From Rufibacter psychrotolerans (lineage in GTDB: Bacteria; Bacteroidota; Bacteroidia; Cytophagales; Hymenobacteraceae): a stretch of DNA of 64,000 bases. Numbering within the stretch: the first letter of the stretch is position 1; the number at the start of each line of letters is the position of its first letter. Location of the stretch: contig NZ_JAFFJV010000003.1 of the NCBI RefSeq assembly GCF_016924645.1, forward strand, positions 1 to 64,000, given 5' to 3'. Positions 51,840-60,473 of the stretch are shown here, piece by piece. The notes under the pieces were generated by a model that did no database searches, was not told the origin of the DNA, and saw only the letters and a program-made list of their open reading frames with translations. The position numbers were made by a program, and so were the translations under genes.

Positions 51840-52802
51840 ATGGCAAAGTATACCGCAAAAAGCATCTTAGGGCTTATCACCAACTCGGCGGGAGAGTTCA
51901 TGAAAAACAACTCTCTGCGCCTGGCCGCGGCGCTTTCGTACAACACCATTTTCTCTTTGCCGCCGCTGCTGTTTATTGTGGTGCGCACCGCTGGGTATTT
52001 CTTCGGCGAGGAGGCCGTGACCGGGCAGCTCTACTCCCAGATCAAAGGCATGGTAGGCCCTGAGGCCGCCGCCGAGATCCAGTCCATGATTACCAAGCTG
52101 CACCTGGAAGGCCCTAACCCTATGGCCACCGCCATTGGCATTGGCACGCTGGTCTTTGCCAGCACCACCATCTTTGTGACCCTGCAGGAGTCGTTGAACC
52201 AGGTCTGGAACCTGCAGACCAAAGCCAAGAACGGCATCATGAAACTGGTGCGGGACCGGGTCCTGTCCTTCGGGATGATCCTGAGCCTCTCCTTCCTGCT
52301 GCTGGTGAGCTTAGTGATCAGCGCCCTCATCGGCATTCTTACAGACTACCTGCAACGCCTGCTGCCGGGCCTGGCCATTGTGTTTATCTACATCCTGGAT
52401 GTGGCGGTTTCCCTGAGCCTGATCACGCTCCTGTTTGCCTTTATCTACAAATACCTGCCCGATGCCATTATCCGGTGGCGTGACGTGTGGGTGGGTGCCT
52501 TTGTCACGGCTTTCCTGTTCTTGCTGGGCAAATACCTCATTGGCTGGTACATTGGGCAGAGTGACTTCAACAGCTCCTACGGCGCGGCCGGTTCTATGGT
52601 GGTCCTGCTTTCGTGGGTGTACTACTCTTCGCTCATTATTTTCTTCGGGGCCGAGATCACGCAGGAGTACGCCGATACCTTCGGGCAACCCGTGGTGCCC
52701 AACCACAACTCCGTGCGGATAGAGGTCCGCGAAATTCCCCATGAGGAAAGCGACGAGGCCCTGGCCGGCCGTCCTCCCGCCCAGGGGCGCTTCAGGAAAT
52801 AG
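51840..52802 (+). CDS. YihY/virulence factor BrkB family membrane protein
   Basis: 320 residues from the ATG at 51840 (MAKYTAKSILGLITNSAGEF); the open frame upstream is non-coding. Six hydrophobic segments with the family signatures RLAAALSYNTIFSLPPLLFI near residue 27, VFASTTIFVTLQESLNQVWN, YKYLPDAIIRWRDVWVGAFVTA and AAGSMVVLLSWVYYSSLIIFFGAEITQ. A transport or lipid-export-like role is proposed for the family but not established. It sits downstream of DUF4403, possibly co-transcribed. Confidence 0.92.
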   Translation: MAKYTAKSILGLITNSAGEFMKNNSLRLAAALSYNTIFSLPPLLFIVVRTAGYFFGEEAVTGQLYSQIKGMVGPEAAAEIQSMITKLHLEGPNPMATAIGIGTLVFASTTIFVTLQESLNQVWNLQTKAKNGIMKLVRDRVLSFGMILSLSFLLLVSLVISALIGILTDYLQRLLPGLAIVFIYILDVAVSLSLITLLFAFIYKYLPDAIIRWRDVWVGAFVTAFLFLLGKYLIGWYIGQSDFNSSYGAAGSMVVLLSWVYYSSLIIFFGAEITQEYADTFGQPVVPNHNSVRIEVREIPHEESDEALAGRPPAQGRFRK

Positions 52803-52818
52803 CGTGCCGCCCGCCGGC

Positions 52819-52854
52819 GTTTAGGGCCCGTTTTCCCAAAAGCAGGGCAAAAAC
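52819..52854. repeat. Dispersed intergenic palindrome, copy 23
   Basis: GTTTAGGGCCCG arm, TTTTCCCAAAAG centre, CAGGGCAAAAAC right arm. Confidence 0.7.
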
Positions 52855-53098
52855 AAGCCATCAGCCTTGGTTCCTACTCAGTACCAACCACTTACCAGAC
52901 TTCGCTTTCTACTGGCAGCATCCTGGGCCAGTCCTTCAGGAATTTTGATAAAAACAGCGCCGGCAGCAGGGGGAAATTGTGGGCTTATCGGTCTACAGAA
53001 AGGAGAAAATTGTGTTAGTAATGTGTAGCTTTACCACCGGTTTTCCCGTATAGAACATACCTATCTGGCTAAACCCCTTTTTCTATCTCTGTACTGGT

Positions 53099-53758
53099 AT
53101 GCGGCGGCTGATTGTACTTCTGTGTTTACTCCCTATCTGGGTGTATGGTGACTGCCAGACCAGACAGCACCCAGACACGCCGCGGGTGGCAGCCGTGACG
53201 CCCAAGCCCCAGACCCGCACCGCCAAACCTGCCCCGGCCCGCAACTTCAACAACACCGCCAGCATGCAGGCCTTCTACGCGCGCATAGAAATGGAGGCCC
53301 AGGACCACCCCGAGGTGCTGAAAGCGTCTGAGTTTATCTCCAACCCGTTCCTGCCCGCCGATAGGGAACCTGTTTTGCAGCACTATGTGGCGCAGGTGCG
53401 CACCGCCTTGCAGATTGTGAAAGACACCATTGCCAACCTGCATAACGCCCGGTACATAGACACACTCTTTCAGCTCACCTTTGACTCCAGCACCGTGGAG
53501 CTGTACTACCCCATGTACACCAAACGGTTCATGCTGTCGTACGCAGACATCAAGAGCCCTAACCTGGCTTTGAAGAACGGCATCAAAGTGGGCTGCTCCC
53601 GCCAGGAACTCCTGGAAAAACTGCAGGCCTACAAGCTCTTCATCAAAGAAAGCCGGAACGTGGTGGAGGTATGCGACCTGGAGCAGAACTCCTGGCTCCG
53701 GTTCCACCTGTCAAAAGGCAAGGTAAGCTGCATCCAGTACGAGGGCTACATTGATTAA
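53099..53758 (+). CDS. Hypothetical exported protein
   Basis: 219 residues, not recognised. A signal peptide (LIVLLCLLPIWVYGDC) may end in a lipid-type or mature Cys; a Pro/Lys/Thr-rich linker follows (residues ~25-45). The mature part is mixed alpha/beta with several Cys late in the sequence (KVGCSRQEL, VVEVCDLEQ, KVSCIQY). The Gly-rich, KxG pattern NGIKVGCSRQELLEKL recalls small envelope proteins with helix-capping loops. A TATCTCTG box lies about 8 bp upstream. Confidence 0.7.
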   Translation: MRRLIVLLCLLPIWVYGDCQTRQHPDTPRVAAVTPKPQTRTAKPAPARNFNNTASMQAFYARIEMEAQDHPEVLKASEFISNPFLPADREPVLQHYVAQVRTALQIVKDTIANLHNARYIDTLFQLTFDSSTVELYYPMYTKRFMLSYADIKSPNLALKNGIKVGCSRQELLEKLQAYKLFIKESRNVVEVCDLEQNSWLRFHLSKGKVSCIQYEGYID

Positions 53759-53862
53759 CCATTCCATTATCAATTAGGAATTTGGGTGATAGACCTAGTC
53801 TGGTCTGGCTTAGCCTGATGCAATTTCAAGATGCACCCCAAGGGGCTGTGGGGTGATCTTCC

Positions 53863-53898
53863 TTTTCAGGCCTACTTTTCTGAAATCAGGTGCAAAAT
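53863..53898. repeat. Dispersed intergenic palindrome, copy 24
   Basis: TTTTCAGGCCTA arm, CTTTTCTGAAAT centre, CAGGTGCAAAAT right arm. Confidence 0.6.
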
Positions 53899-53954
53899 AG
53901 CTGCAGACTCCCGCTTTCATCTGCCGGATGCTCTGGAAGCAACCTGCCGGTAAC

Positions 53955-53990
53955 CGTTTTGGAGCCGTTTTCCCAAGAGGCTGGCAAAAC
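53955..53990. repeat. Dispersed intergenic palindrome, copy 25
   Basis: CGTTTTGGAGCC arm, GTTTTCCCAAGA centre, GGCTGGCAAAAC right arm. Confidence 0.6.
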
Positions 53991-53994
53991 CAAG

Positions 53995-54043
53995 CAATTC
54001 CTAATTCCTAATTCCTAATTCCTAATTCCTAATTCCTAATTCC
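53995..54043. repeat. Heptamer tandem repeat (CTAATTC)n
   Basis: About seven perfect units of CTAATTC/AATTCCT. The array ends 37 bp before the mnmD start codon and abuts the expected -33 position of its promoter. Confidence 0.85.
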
Positions 54044-54068
54044 TTCTGCAAACCTGAATTCTTCGTTC

Positions 54069-54076
54069 TAACTTCG
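54069..54076 (+). promoter_or_regulatory. -7-like box before mnmD
   Basis: TAACTTCG differs from TAnnTTTG at one position and ends 4 nt before the ATG, again suggesting a leaderless transcript. Confidence 0.45.
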
Positions 54077-54080
54077 CCGC

Positions 54081-54752
54081 ATGAATCTTGAAGTAAGACA
54101 AACCAAAGACGGCTCTACCACGCTCTACGTGCCTGAGCTGAACGAGCACTACCACTCGGTGCACGGGGCATTGCAGGAGTCTTTGCACGTGTTCATTAAG
54201 ATGGGGCTGGAAGCCACGCTGGAGCGGCTGCCGGCCGTGCGCCTGCTGGAGGTTGGGTTTGGCACCGGCTTGAACGCGCTGCTTACCCTGCAGCACACGC
54301 TGGCCTCCAAGGCAGCGGTGCAGTACGATACCCTGGAGAAGTACCCTTTGGCGCCGGAGGTGGTGGCGCAGCTGCAGTTTGACAAGTTCATCCTCAATCC
54401 TGAGTTGCTGGACTTCTTTGGTCCCTTGCACGCGGCGCCCTGGGAGCAACCCGTGGCCGTAACGCCCCACTTTACCCTGCGCAAGCTGGAAACCGACCTG
54501 GAAGCCTTCGCCCCTAGCCCCGAAAGCTATGACCTGGTGTACTTTGACGCCTTCGCCCCCGAAAAGCAGCCCCACCTCTGGACCGATGCCATCTTCCAGA
54601 AAATGTACGACTGCCTGGCCCCCGGCGGTACCCTGGTCACGTACTGCGCCAAGGGCAGCTTTAAGCGCAGCCTCAAAACCGCCGGTTTTACGGTAGAGGC
54701 GCTGCCTGGCCCCCCGGGCAAGCGTGAAATGACCCGCGGCGTGAAGCCCTAG
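54081..54752 (+). CDS. mnmD: tRNA (5-methylaminomethyl-2-thiouridine)(34)-methyltransferase MnmD
   Basis: 223 residues: the methyltransferase half of MnmC without the FAD oxidase part, as is usual in many bacteria. Motifs: EHYHSVHGALQES near the start, the SAM loop LLEVGFGTGLNALLTL (residues ~54-69), DLVYFDAFAPEKQPHLW and GGTLVTYCAKGSFKRSLKTAGF, then GPPGKREMTRG. It methylates nm5s2U34 in tRNA wobble positions. The heptamer array and a leaderless-type promoter lie directly upstream, so its expression might vary between cells. Confidence 0.94.
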   Translation: MNLEVRQTKDGSTTLYVPELNEHYHSVHGALQESLHVFIKMGLEATLERLPAVRLLEVGFGTGLNALLTLQHTLASKAAVQYDTLEKYPLAPEVVAQLQFDKFILNPELLDFFGPLHAAPWEQPVAVTPHFTLRKLETDLEAFAPSPESYDLVYFDAFAPEKQPHLWTDAIFQKMYDCLAPGGTLVTYCAKGSFKRSLKTAGFTVEALPGPPGKREMTRGVKP

Positions 54753-54844
54753 CCAGGTCAGCCCCTTTTTCGCCTTACTCCCGGCGCTTAGCGCCAGTGG
54801 GGCAACCCCTACTCGGAAGACCATAATAGCGCCCTCTTCACCGG

Positions 54845-54882
54845 AAAGAGCCAAAGTCAACCCCAAGACTTTGGCTCTTTTT
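54845..54882. terminator. Terminator between mnmD and the S9 peptidase
   Basis: AAAGAGCCAAAGTC and GACTTTGGCTCTTT form a 14-bp perfect stem followed by TT. Confidence 0.85.
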
Positions 54883-54954
54883 GCGTACTTTTAAGTTTCG
54901 CATTTCTGCGCAGTACTTACACCCTTACTTCTTTACTCCATACTAACCCTTTCC

Positions 54955-57465
54955 ATGAGATTTGCTTACACGCTGGCTGTCCTGCTCTGGGCAAGCCTGG
55001 GGCTGCAGGCCCAACCGGGGCAACCTGCCAAAGCCAACTACCAACTGGCCGCCCGCTTCTCCCCCAAAAAGCTGGAAAAACTAATCTTCAGCACTACCCT
55101 GGACCCTCACTGGCTCAAGAAAACCGACCGGTTCTGGTACATGTACGAGACCCCCAACGGCAAGAACTGGTACCTGGTAGACCCCGCCGCCAAGTCAAAG
55201 CAGGCCCTGTTCAACCTAGACCAGCTGGCCGCCGCCATCACCACCATTGTGCGCGACCCGTTCGATGCCCAGCACCTGCCCATTGAGAACCTCAAGTTCA
55301 CCGAGGACGAGAAGAGCGTGCAGTTTGAGGTAAAAAGCACCATTGACCAGGTGAAGAAAGACCGCCTGGACAAGAAGGCCGCCGACTCGCTGGAGAAAAA
55401 GACCTTCTACTTCCAGTACAACCTGGCCACCCGCCAGCTCACCGAGCTCAAAGAGTACAACAAGCCCAAGCGCAAGCCCACCTGGGCCTCCATCTCGCCA
55501 GATCAGAAATGGGTGGTGTTCGCTAAAGAGCACAACCTCTACTGGATGGACCGCGCCAACTACGAGAAGGCCCTCAGGAACGAGAAAGACTCTACCATTG
55601 TGGAGCACCAGTTCACCACCGACGGCGTGGAGTACTACACCTACGGCGACACCAACGGCGAAACCAACGTAGAGCGCGAGAAGAACAAGAAGAACCGCAA
55701 GCCGGCTTTCATCATGTGGTCGCCAGACTCCAGGCACTTCATCATGACCCGCACCGATGCCCGCAAGGTGAAAGACCTGTGGGTGCTGCACCACACCGCC
55801 GCTGGCCGTCCGGCGCTGGAAACCTACAAATACCACATGCCCGGCGAGAAGGAAGCCCCCATCAGAGAGCTGCTTTTGTTCAATTTTGCCGAAAAGACCT
55901 CTAAAAAGATCAGCACGGCGGCCTTCAAAGACCAGGAGATCTCGGTATGGCCTGCCCCGGCCAAGCAAAGCGCCCGCGATGACGAGTTCCGCGCCAATCT
56001 GTGGCACGGCACTAATAACAAGGTGTACTTCACCCGCACCAGCCGCGACCTGAAAAAGATTGACGTGCTGGCCCTGGACGTCCCCAGCGCCACCGTAAAG
56101 CCCCTCATTGAGGAGCGGTTCAATACCTACGTAGAGGTAAGCCGCGTGGGCCTGGTGAACGGCGGCAGCGAACTCATCCACTGGTCTGAGCGCGACGGCT
56201 GGGGTCACTTCTACCTCTATGACGGCAACGGCAAGCTCAAGAATCAGATCACCTCGGGCCCTTTCCACGCCGAGGAGATCATCGGCGTGGATGACAAGGC
56301 CCGTGTGCTGTACTTCACCGCCAACGGCCGCGAAGCCAAGGAAGACCCGTACTACCTGCACCTGTACCGCATCAACTTTGACGGCTCTGGCCTGAAACTG
56401 CTCAACCCCGGCAACTTTGACCACCAGGTAAGCATGAACGACAGCCGCACGTTCTTCGTGAACAACTCCTCCCGCGTGAACACCGCGCCCGTTGCCGCGC
56501 TGTACAACCACAACGGCAAAAAGGTGATGGACCTGGAGAAAGCTGACCTCTCCCGCCTGCTGGCTACCGGCTACAAATTCCCTGAGCCGTTCACCGTGAA
56601 GGCCGACGACGGTGTGACCGACCTGTACGGCGTCATGTACAAGCCGTTCGATTTTGACTCTACCAGGAAGTACCCCATCATTGAGTACATCTACCCCGGC
56701 CCGCAGACCGAAGCCGTGAACAAAGCCTTCGGCCGCAGCATGGACCGCATGGACCGGCTGGCGCAGTTGGGCTTCATTGTGATTACCGTGGGGAACCGCG
56801 GCGGCCACCCGGCCCGCTCTAAGTGGTACCACACCTACGGTTACGGCAACCTGCGCGACTACGGCCTGGCCGACAAGAAAGCCGCCGCCGAGCAACTGGC
56901 AGACCGCCACGCCTTCATTGACATTAACCGCGTGGGCATTACGGGCCACTCCGGCGGAGGCTTCATGTCTACGGCGGCCATGCTGGTGTACCCAGATTTC
57001 TTCAAGGTAGCCGTATCGGGTGCCGGTAACCACGAGAACAACATTTACAACCGCTGGTGGAGTGAGAAACACCACGGCGTGAAGGAAGTGATCACCGCCA
57101 AAGGCGATACCACGTTCCAGTACGCCATTGACAAGAACCCCGACCTGGCCAAGAACCTGAAAGGGCGCCTGCTGCTCACCACCGGCGACGTGGACAACAA
57201 CGTGCACCCGGCCAACACCATTAGAATGGCCGATGCGCTCATCAAAGCCAACAAGCGGTTTGACCTGGTGATCATGCCCGGCCAGCGCCACGGTTACGGC
57301 AACATGACCGAGTACTCCTTTTGGATGACCGCCGACTACTTCTCCAAGCACCTCTTAGGCGACTTCTCCCAACCCGTAGACATTACGGAGATCAACCGCG
57401 ATACCGAGCAGAATAACAAGAGACCGCAGGCCAGCAGAACCGCCCAGCCTGAAGTGGAAGAGTAA
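54955..57465 (+). CDS. S9 family (DPP-IV-like) serine peptidase
   Basis: 836 residues. Signal peptide (TLAVLLWASLGLQAQ). Residues ~60-560 form a beta-propeller; ~570-810 form the alpha/beta-hydrolase domain with the catalytic Ser in ITGHSGGGFMS, Asp in TTGDVDNNVH and His in PGQRHGYGN. The NRGGHPARSKWYHTYGYGNLRDYGLADKK segment is typical of DPP-IV-type and related prolyl peptidases. It probably cleaves X-Pro or similar dipeptides from peptides in the periplasm. A terminator follows. Confidence 0.94.
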   Translation: MRFAYTLAVLLWASLGLQAQPGQPAKANYQLAARFSPKKLEKLIFSTTLDPHWLKKTDRFWYMYETPNGKNWYLVDPAAKSKQALFNLDQLAAAITTIVRDPFDAQHLPIENLKFTEDEKSVQFEVKSTIDQVKKDRLDKKAADSLEKKTFYFQYNLATRQLTELKEYNKPKRKPTWASISPDQKWVVFAKEHNLYWMDRANYEKALRNEKDSTIVEHQFTTDGVEYYTYGDTNGETNVEREKNKKNRKPAFIMWSPDSRHFIMTRTDARKVKDLWVLHHTAAGRPALETYKYHMPGEKEAPIRELLLFNFAEKTSKKISTAAFKDQEISVWPAPAKQSARDDEFRANLWHGTNNKVYFTRTSRDLKKIDVLALDVPSATVKPLIEERFNTYVEVSRVGLVNGGSELIHWSERDGWGHFYLYDGNGKLKNQITSGPFHAEEIIGVDDKARVLYFTANGREAKEDPYYLHLYRINFDGSGLKLLNPGNFDHQVSMNDSRTFFVNNSSRVNTAPVAALYNHNGKKVMDLEKADLSRLLATGYKFPEPFTVKADDGVTDLYGVMYKPFDFDSTRKYPIIEYIYPGPQTEAVNKAFGRSMDRMDRLAQLGFIVITVGNRGGHPARSKWYHTYGYGNLRDYGLADKKAAAEQLADRHAFIDINRVGITGHSGGGFMSTAAMLVYPDFFKVAVSGAGNHENNIYNRWWSEKHHGVKEVITAKGDTTFQYAIDKNPDLAKNLKGRLLLTTGDVDNNVHPANTIRMADALIKANKRFDLVIMPGQRHGYGNMTEYSFWMTADYFSKHLLGDFSQPVDITEINRDTEQNNKRPQASRTAQPEVEE

Positions 57466-57487
57466 TCTGTTCCGAAACTGACAACCA

Positions 57488-57522
57488 AAAGCCGTAGTCT
57501 TAAGCAGACTGCGGCTTTTTTT
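57488..57522 (+). terminator. Terminator of the S9 peptidase gene
   Basis: AAAGCCGTAGTCT and AGACTGCGGCTTT stem followed by a T-run. Confidence 0.85.
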
Positions 57523-57630
57523 ATGGGCTATGGTCTTGATTTCCTTTTACGCTGAGCCACCGCATAATGCTTTGCTTCTGTTTAAACCGTGAGTTCTGCC
57601 GTTGTCTTAGCGGGACAAACGCATTCAAGA

Positions 57631-57772
57631 CCCTCGCTCGCCTCCGGCGAGTGTGAGAAATTGCGCGGTGTCTCGCCGCTGGGTACACTGCACAACGGGT
57701 ACGTTGAACAAAATTCCCCCATAGCGGCCAGAGGCCGCCCGATAGCGCACACTCGCCAGAGGCGAGCGAGGG
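57631..57772. repeat. BIME-like inverted pair of CTCGCC/GGCGAG hairpins
   Basis: CCCTCGCTCGCCTCCGGCGA at the left is repeated in inverse orientation at 57748-57772 with one mismatch over 25 bp. Each half also folds on itself via CGCC/GGCG. The ~90 bp between has no coding sense. Confidence 0.75.
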
Positions 57773-57820
57773 AAGCTTCAGCAGGAGCGATCTTACACCC
57801 TATTCCCTTACCTTACTCTC

Positions 57821-57857
57821 CATTTCAGGGCTGTTTCATAAAAAAGAGGCTTAAAAC
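57821..57857. repeat. Dispersed intergenic palindrome, copy 26
   Basis: CATTTCAGGGCTG arm, TTTCATAAAAAA centre, GAGGCTTAAAAC right arm. Confidence 0.6.
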
Positions 57858-57948
57858 AACTTGCTACCGGCAAGATAGGCCTGCCACCAGACACTTCTTC
57901 AATGCCGTGGCCAATCCTTTTATATAGAACTTTCCGTATAATGCACCT

Positions 57949-58539
57949 ATGATCAAATTAACTTCCTCCCTCCTGCTGGGGTTGCTCCTGCTGGCTTCCT
58001 GTTCCAGAGACAACACCTCGCAGTATGAGACCAATCCGGTAGCCGAACAGGTGGTAGACGCGCCCTCAGTAGTTTCTTTTTCCAGCTTCGCGGAGGAACT
58101 GCCGGTTCTCTCCCTGCCGTTTACCGCTTCCTGTTCCTTTGACTATGCGGTGGGCGCCCGACTGGACACCACCGTGGCCGGCAGCTTCCTGCGTTCGCAC
58201 GAGGTTCCGTACCGGCGATTTTCCGTCAGCAAAGAGGTAACGGCGCTGCTAGTGCTGTTCCCCACCGACCAGACACTGCCCAGGATCAGGACTTACAACC
58301 AGGCCGGAGTGATTCTGGACGAGCAGGACCTGAAGTTTAAGCCCTGCGGGGAAGAACCGGGCTTTGAGCATACCGAGCAGTACACCATTCAGAAAGACTT
58401 CACCATTGTGCACGTAGACAGTACCACCCGCTGGCAGGTAGACGCCCAGTACAATGAAGTCCCCAACACCAGAAAGGCCACCGTGACCCGCACGCGCTTC
58501 AAGATTAGGCCCACCGGCGAAATCTCTGAGGTAAAATAA
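57949..58539 (+). CDS. Hypothetical lipoprotein
   Basis: 196 residues, not recognised. SPII signal (LLGLLLLASC, Cys18), then a largely beta-stranded body rich in acidic and Thr residues: VVSFSSFAEELPVLSLPFTASCSFDY and KDFTIVHVDSTTRWQVDAQYN. A second Cys pair (SCSFDY, KPCGEEP) could form a disulfide. It ends with RTRFKIRPTGEISEVK. It is followed 46 bp later by the SRPBCC gene on the same strand. Confidence 0.75.
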   Translation: MIKLTSSLLLGLLLLASCSRDNTSQYETNPVAEQVVDAPSVVSFSSFAEELPVLSLPFTASCSFDYAVGARLDTTVAGSFLRSHEVPYRRFSVSKEVTALLVLFPTDQTLPRIRTYNQAGVILDEQDLKFKPCGEEPGFEHTEQYTIQKDFTIVHVDSTTRWQVDAQYNEVPNTRKATVTRTRFKIRPTGEISEVK

Positions 58540-58585
58540 GGAAAGGTGCCCGGCGCGGGCTTATCTTCACCCAAACGATGACCGC

Positions 58586-58969
58586 ATGAAAGACTTTAAG
58601 AAATATTTCACCCTGCCGGCCACCCCGGAGGAGGTGTACATTGCCCTCACCAACCCCATTACCCTGGAGATCTGGACCGGCGACAAAGCCGAGATGTCTA
58701 CCCAGCCGGGTTCTGAGTTCTCGCTCTGGGAGGGCAGTATTGTGGGCAAAAACCTGGAATTTGAGGAAAACAAGAAGATAGTGCAGCAGTGGTATTTTGA
58801 GGGCGAGCCCGAGGACTCCATTGTCACCATCAAGCTGCACCCGCACAAGCAGGGCTGCTCCATGGAGGTACGGCACACCAACATTCCGGACGAGGCCTAC
58901 GAAGACATGGCCCAGGGCTGGGAAGAGCATTACGTGGGCTCCCTCATCGCGTTCTTTGACGAGCAGTAA
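58586..58969 (+). CDS. SRPBCC (START/AHA1-like) domain protein
   Basis: 127 residues, the whole protein being one helix-grip domain. FTLPATPEEVYIALTNPITLEIWTGDKAEMSTQPGSEFSLWEG is the typical AHSA1-type N-terminus, and MAQGWEEHYVGSLIAFF the closing helix. It binds hydrophobic ligands or partners in the cytoplasm; its target is unknown. It converges with the second SusD gene at a shared terminator. Confidence 0.9.
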   Translation: MKDFKKYFTLPATPEEVYIALTNPITLEIWTGDKAEMSTQPGSEFSLWEGSIVGKNLEFEENKKIVQQWYFEGEPEDSIVTIKLHPHKQGCSMEVRHTNIPDEAYEDMAQGWEEHYVGSLIAFFDEQ

Positions 58970-58976
58970 GCCCCAC

Positions 58977-59014
58977 GTTTCCGGGCCGATTTTCTTGAAA
59001 CAGCCCTAAAACAG
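58977..59014. repeat. Dispersed intergenic palindrome, copy 27
   Basis: GTTTCCGGGCCG arm, ATTTTCTTGAAA centre, CAGCCCTAAAACAG right arm, overlapping the adjacent terminator stem. Confidence 0.75.
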
Positions 59015-59048
59015 CAAAGGCCGGTGGAGTACCGGCCTTTGCTGTTTT
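59009..59048. terminator. Bidirectional terminator
   Basis: AAACAGCAAAGGCCGG and its complement with a 7-nt loop, shared by the converging SRPBCC and SusD genes. Confidence 0.9.
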
Positions 59049-59067
59049 AGAGACATATTCGCTCCCG

Positions 59068-60462
59068 CTAGTCTTTGTCCCACCAAACTTTGGAATACAG
59101 ACCATCGGTGCCGCCCAGGCTTTGCAGGGCGTTTCTGTAGTTCTGGGTGTTGTTGGCGGCCTCGTTGGCGGGGTACATCAGCCTGAGGGGAATTGCCTTG
59201 CCGCCCGGCATGATCAGGTTGCTGGGGTAGCCGGTCCTTCTCCACTCGGCCCAGGCCTCGTACCCGTGCATAAACAGGTGCAGGTAGCGCTGGGTGGCAA
59301 TCTGCTCCAGGCCACGGGCGGGGTCGTACGCCACCTCGGGCTTGGCCAGGAAGTCGGCCACGCCGGCGGTGCTTCCGGTCCACTGCTGGATGGATTGCCT
59401 GATGGCTTCCTCGTAGTTGGTCTTGGCTTCTGCGTCACCGCCGGCAATCCAGCCCAGTTTGGCAGCCTCGGCCTTGGCAAACAGGGCCTGGGCGTACGTT
59501 ACCAGGTACACCGGGGCGTCTTGGCGCCAGATGTCTTCCCCAAGCATGGCATAGTCACCGGGCACGCCGCCCTCCAACTTACCGAAAGGCAGGCCCACGT
59601 ACTCACCTTCCTCATTAGGGTCGGCAAACACGGGCAGGCGCGGATCTTCGGTGGGCTTCATGGTGTTCACCAGGGTTTCGCTCAGGGCCCACCAGAGACG
59701 TTGCTGCCTGCCTACCTGGCTGTACCAGTAGTTCTCGTTCACTTCCAGCTCCAGGTGCTTGAAGACCAGGTTGTCATTGTTAGAAGCCATGATGCCGGCG
59801 GCAAGCGCCTGGTTAAACTCGTCCTGCCCCTTGGTGGGGTTTACTTTAGACAAGCGCAGCGCCATAAGCAGGCGAATGGTGTTGCCCAGCCTTTTCCACT
59901 TGCCCATGTCCCCGGCGTAGACAATGTCATAGTCCCGGCTGATATCACCGGCCACGATCTGCGCATCGGCCTCCTTTAACAGGGCAAAGAGATTGTTGTA
60001 GATAGACTCCTGGGTGTCATAGACCGGGGTAAAATTGGCTTCGCCCTTCAGCGCCTCGGTGTAGGGTACATCGCCCCACCGGTCAGTGATGTTCCAGAAG
60101 TAATACGCCTTCAGGATCTTGGCAACGGCTTTCTGGTTCTGGATGGGGCCCTCGCTCCCGTCCAGGTCTTCGGCGTTGATCACCTCCTCCAGGTTCATGA
60201 GAGGACCCGTGTAGAGCCCGTAGAAGCTGGTGGCTCCCTCTGGGTAGAGCGAACCGCCCGGAAACTGGGTTTCTGACAGGTACTGGGCCATGAACTCGCC
60301 CTGCGGCGAGGAACTCAGGCCGGGCAGGGAGAGCATGGCGTTGGCCAGCAACTGCCCGCCAGAGGCCTCGCTGGGTTTGTTAGGGTTTACGTTTATATCG
60401 TCGTCAAACTCACAGCTTGCCAGGGCCAGGCAGGCGAGCAATAGTATATATAACTTCTTCAT
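59068..60462 (-). CDS. SusD/RagB family lipoprotein of the second locus
   Basis: 464 residues from 60462 (MKKLYILLLACLALASC, SPII Cys17). An earlier ATG at 60474 overlaps the susC stop as TAATG and would allow translational coupling. Features: NVNPNKPSEASGGQLLANAMLSLPG, AYYFWNITDRWGDVPYTEAL, and WKRLGNTIRLLMALRLSKVNP, of the SusD-like type 2 lipoproteins. It partners with the SusC at 60474-63653. No enzyme genes of this locus are inside the window on this side, so the ligand is unknown (peptide or glycan). Confidence 0.93.
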   Translation of the reverse strand: MKKLYILLLACLALASCEFDDDINVNPNKPSEASGGQLLANAMLSLPGLSSSPQGEFMAQYLSETQFPGGSLYPEGATSFYGLYTGPLMNLEEVINAEDLDGSEGPIQNQKAVAKILKAYYFWNITDRWGDVPYTEALKGEANFTPVYDTQESIYNNLFALLKEADAQIVAGDISRDYDIVYAGDMGKWKRLGNTIRLLMALRLSKVNPTKGQDEFNQALAAGIMASNNDNLVFKHLELEVNENYWYSQVGRQQRLWWALSETLVNTMKPTEDPRLPVFADPNEEGEYVGLPFGKLEGGVPGDYAMLGEDIWRQDAPVYLVTYAQALFAKAEAAKLGWIAGGDAEAKTNYEEAIRQSIQQWTGSTAGVADFLAKPEVAYDPARGLEQIATQRYLHLFMHGYEAWAEWRRTGYPSNLIMPGGKAIPLRLMYPANEAANNTQNYRNALQSLGGTDGLYSKVWWDKD

Positions 60463-60473
60463 GTCTTCTCTCA

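Larger units (their letters stand above)
53759..54080. other. Spacer with two palindromes and a heptamer array
   Basis: 322 bp with no gene. It holds palindrome copies 24 and 25 and a tandem CTAATTC array (53995-54043) in front of mnmD. Confidence 0.6.
57466..57948. other. Gap with terminator, inverted repeat pair and palindrome
   Basis: 483 bp without a gene: the S9 terminator (57488-57522), a 25-bp inverted pair (57631-57655, 57748-57772) and palindrome copy 26. Confidence 0.6.

Noticed and set aside
53995..54043. CTAATTC array considered as a CRISPR-like array
   Set aside because: Units are 7 bp with no spacers; it is a simple tandem repeat.
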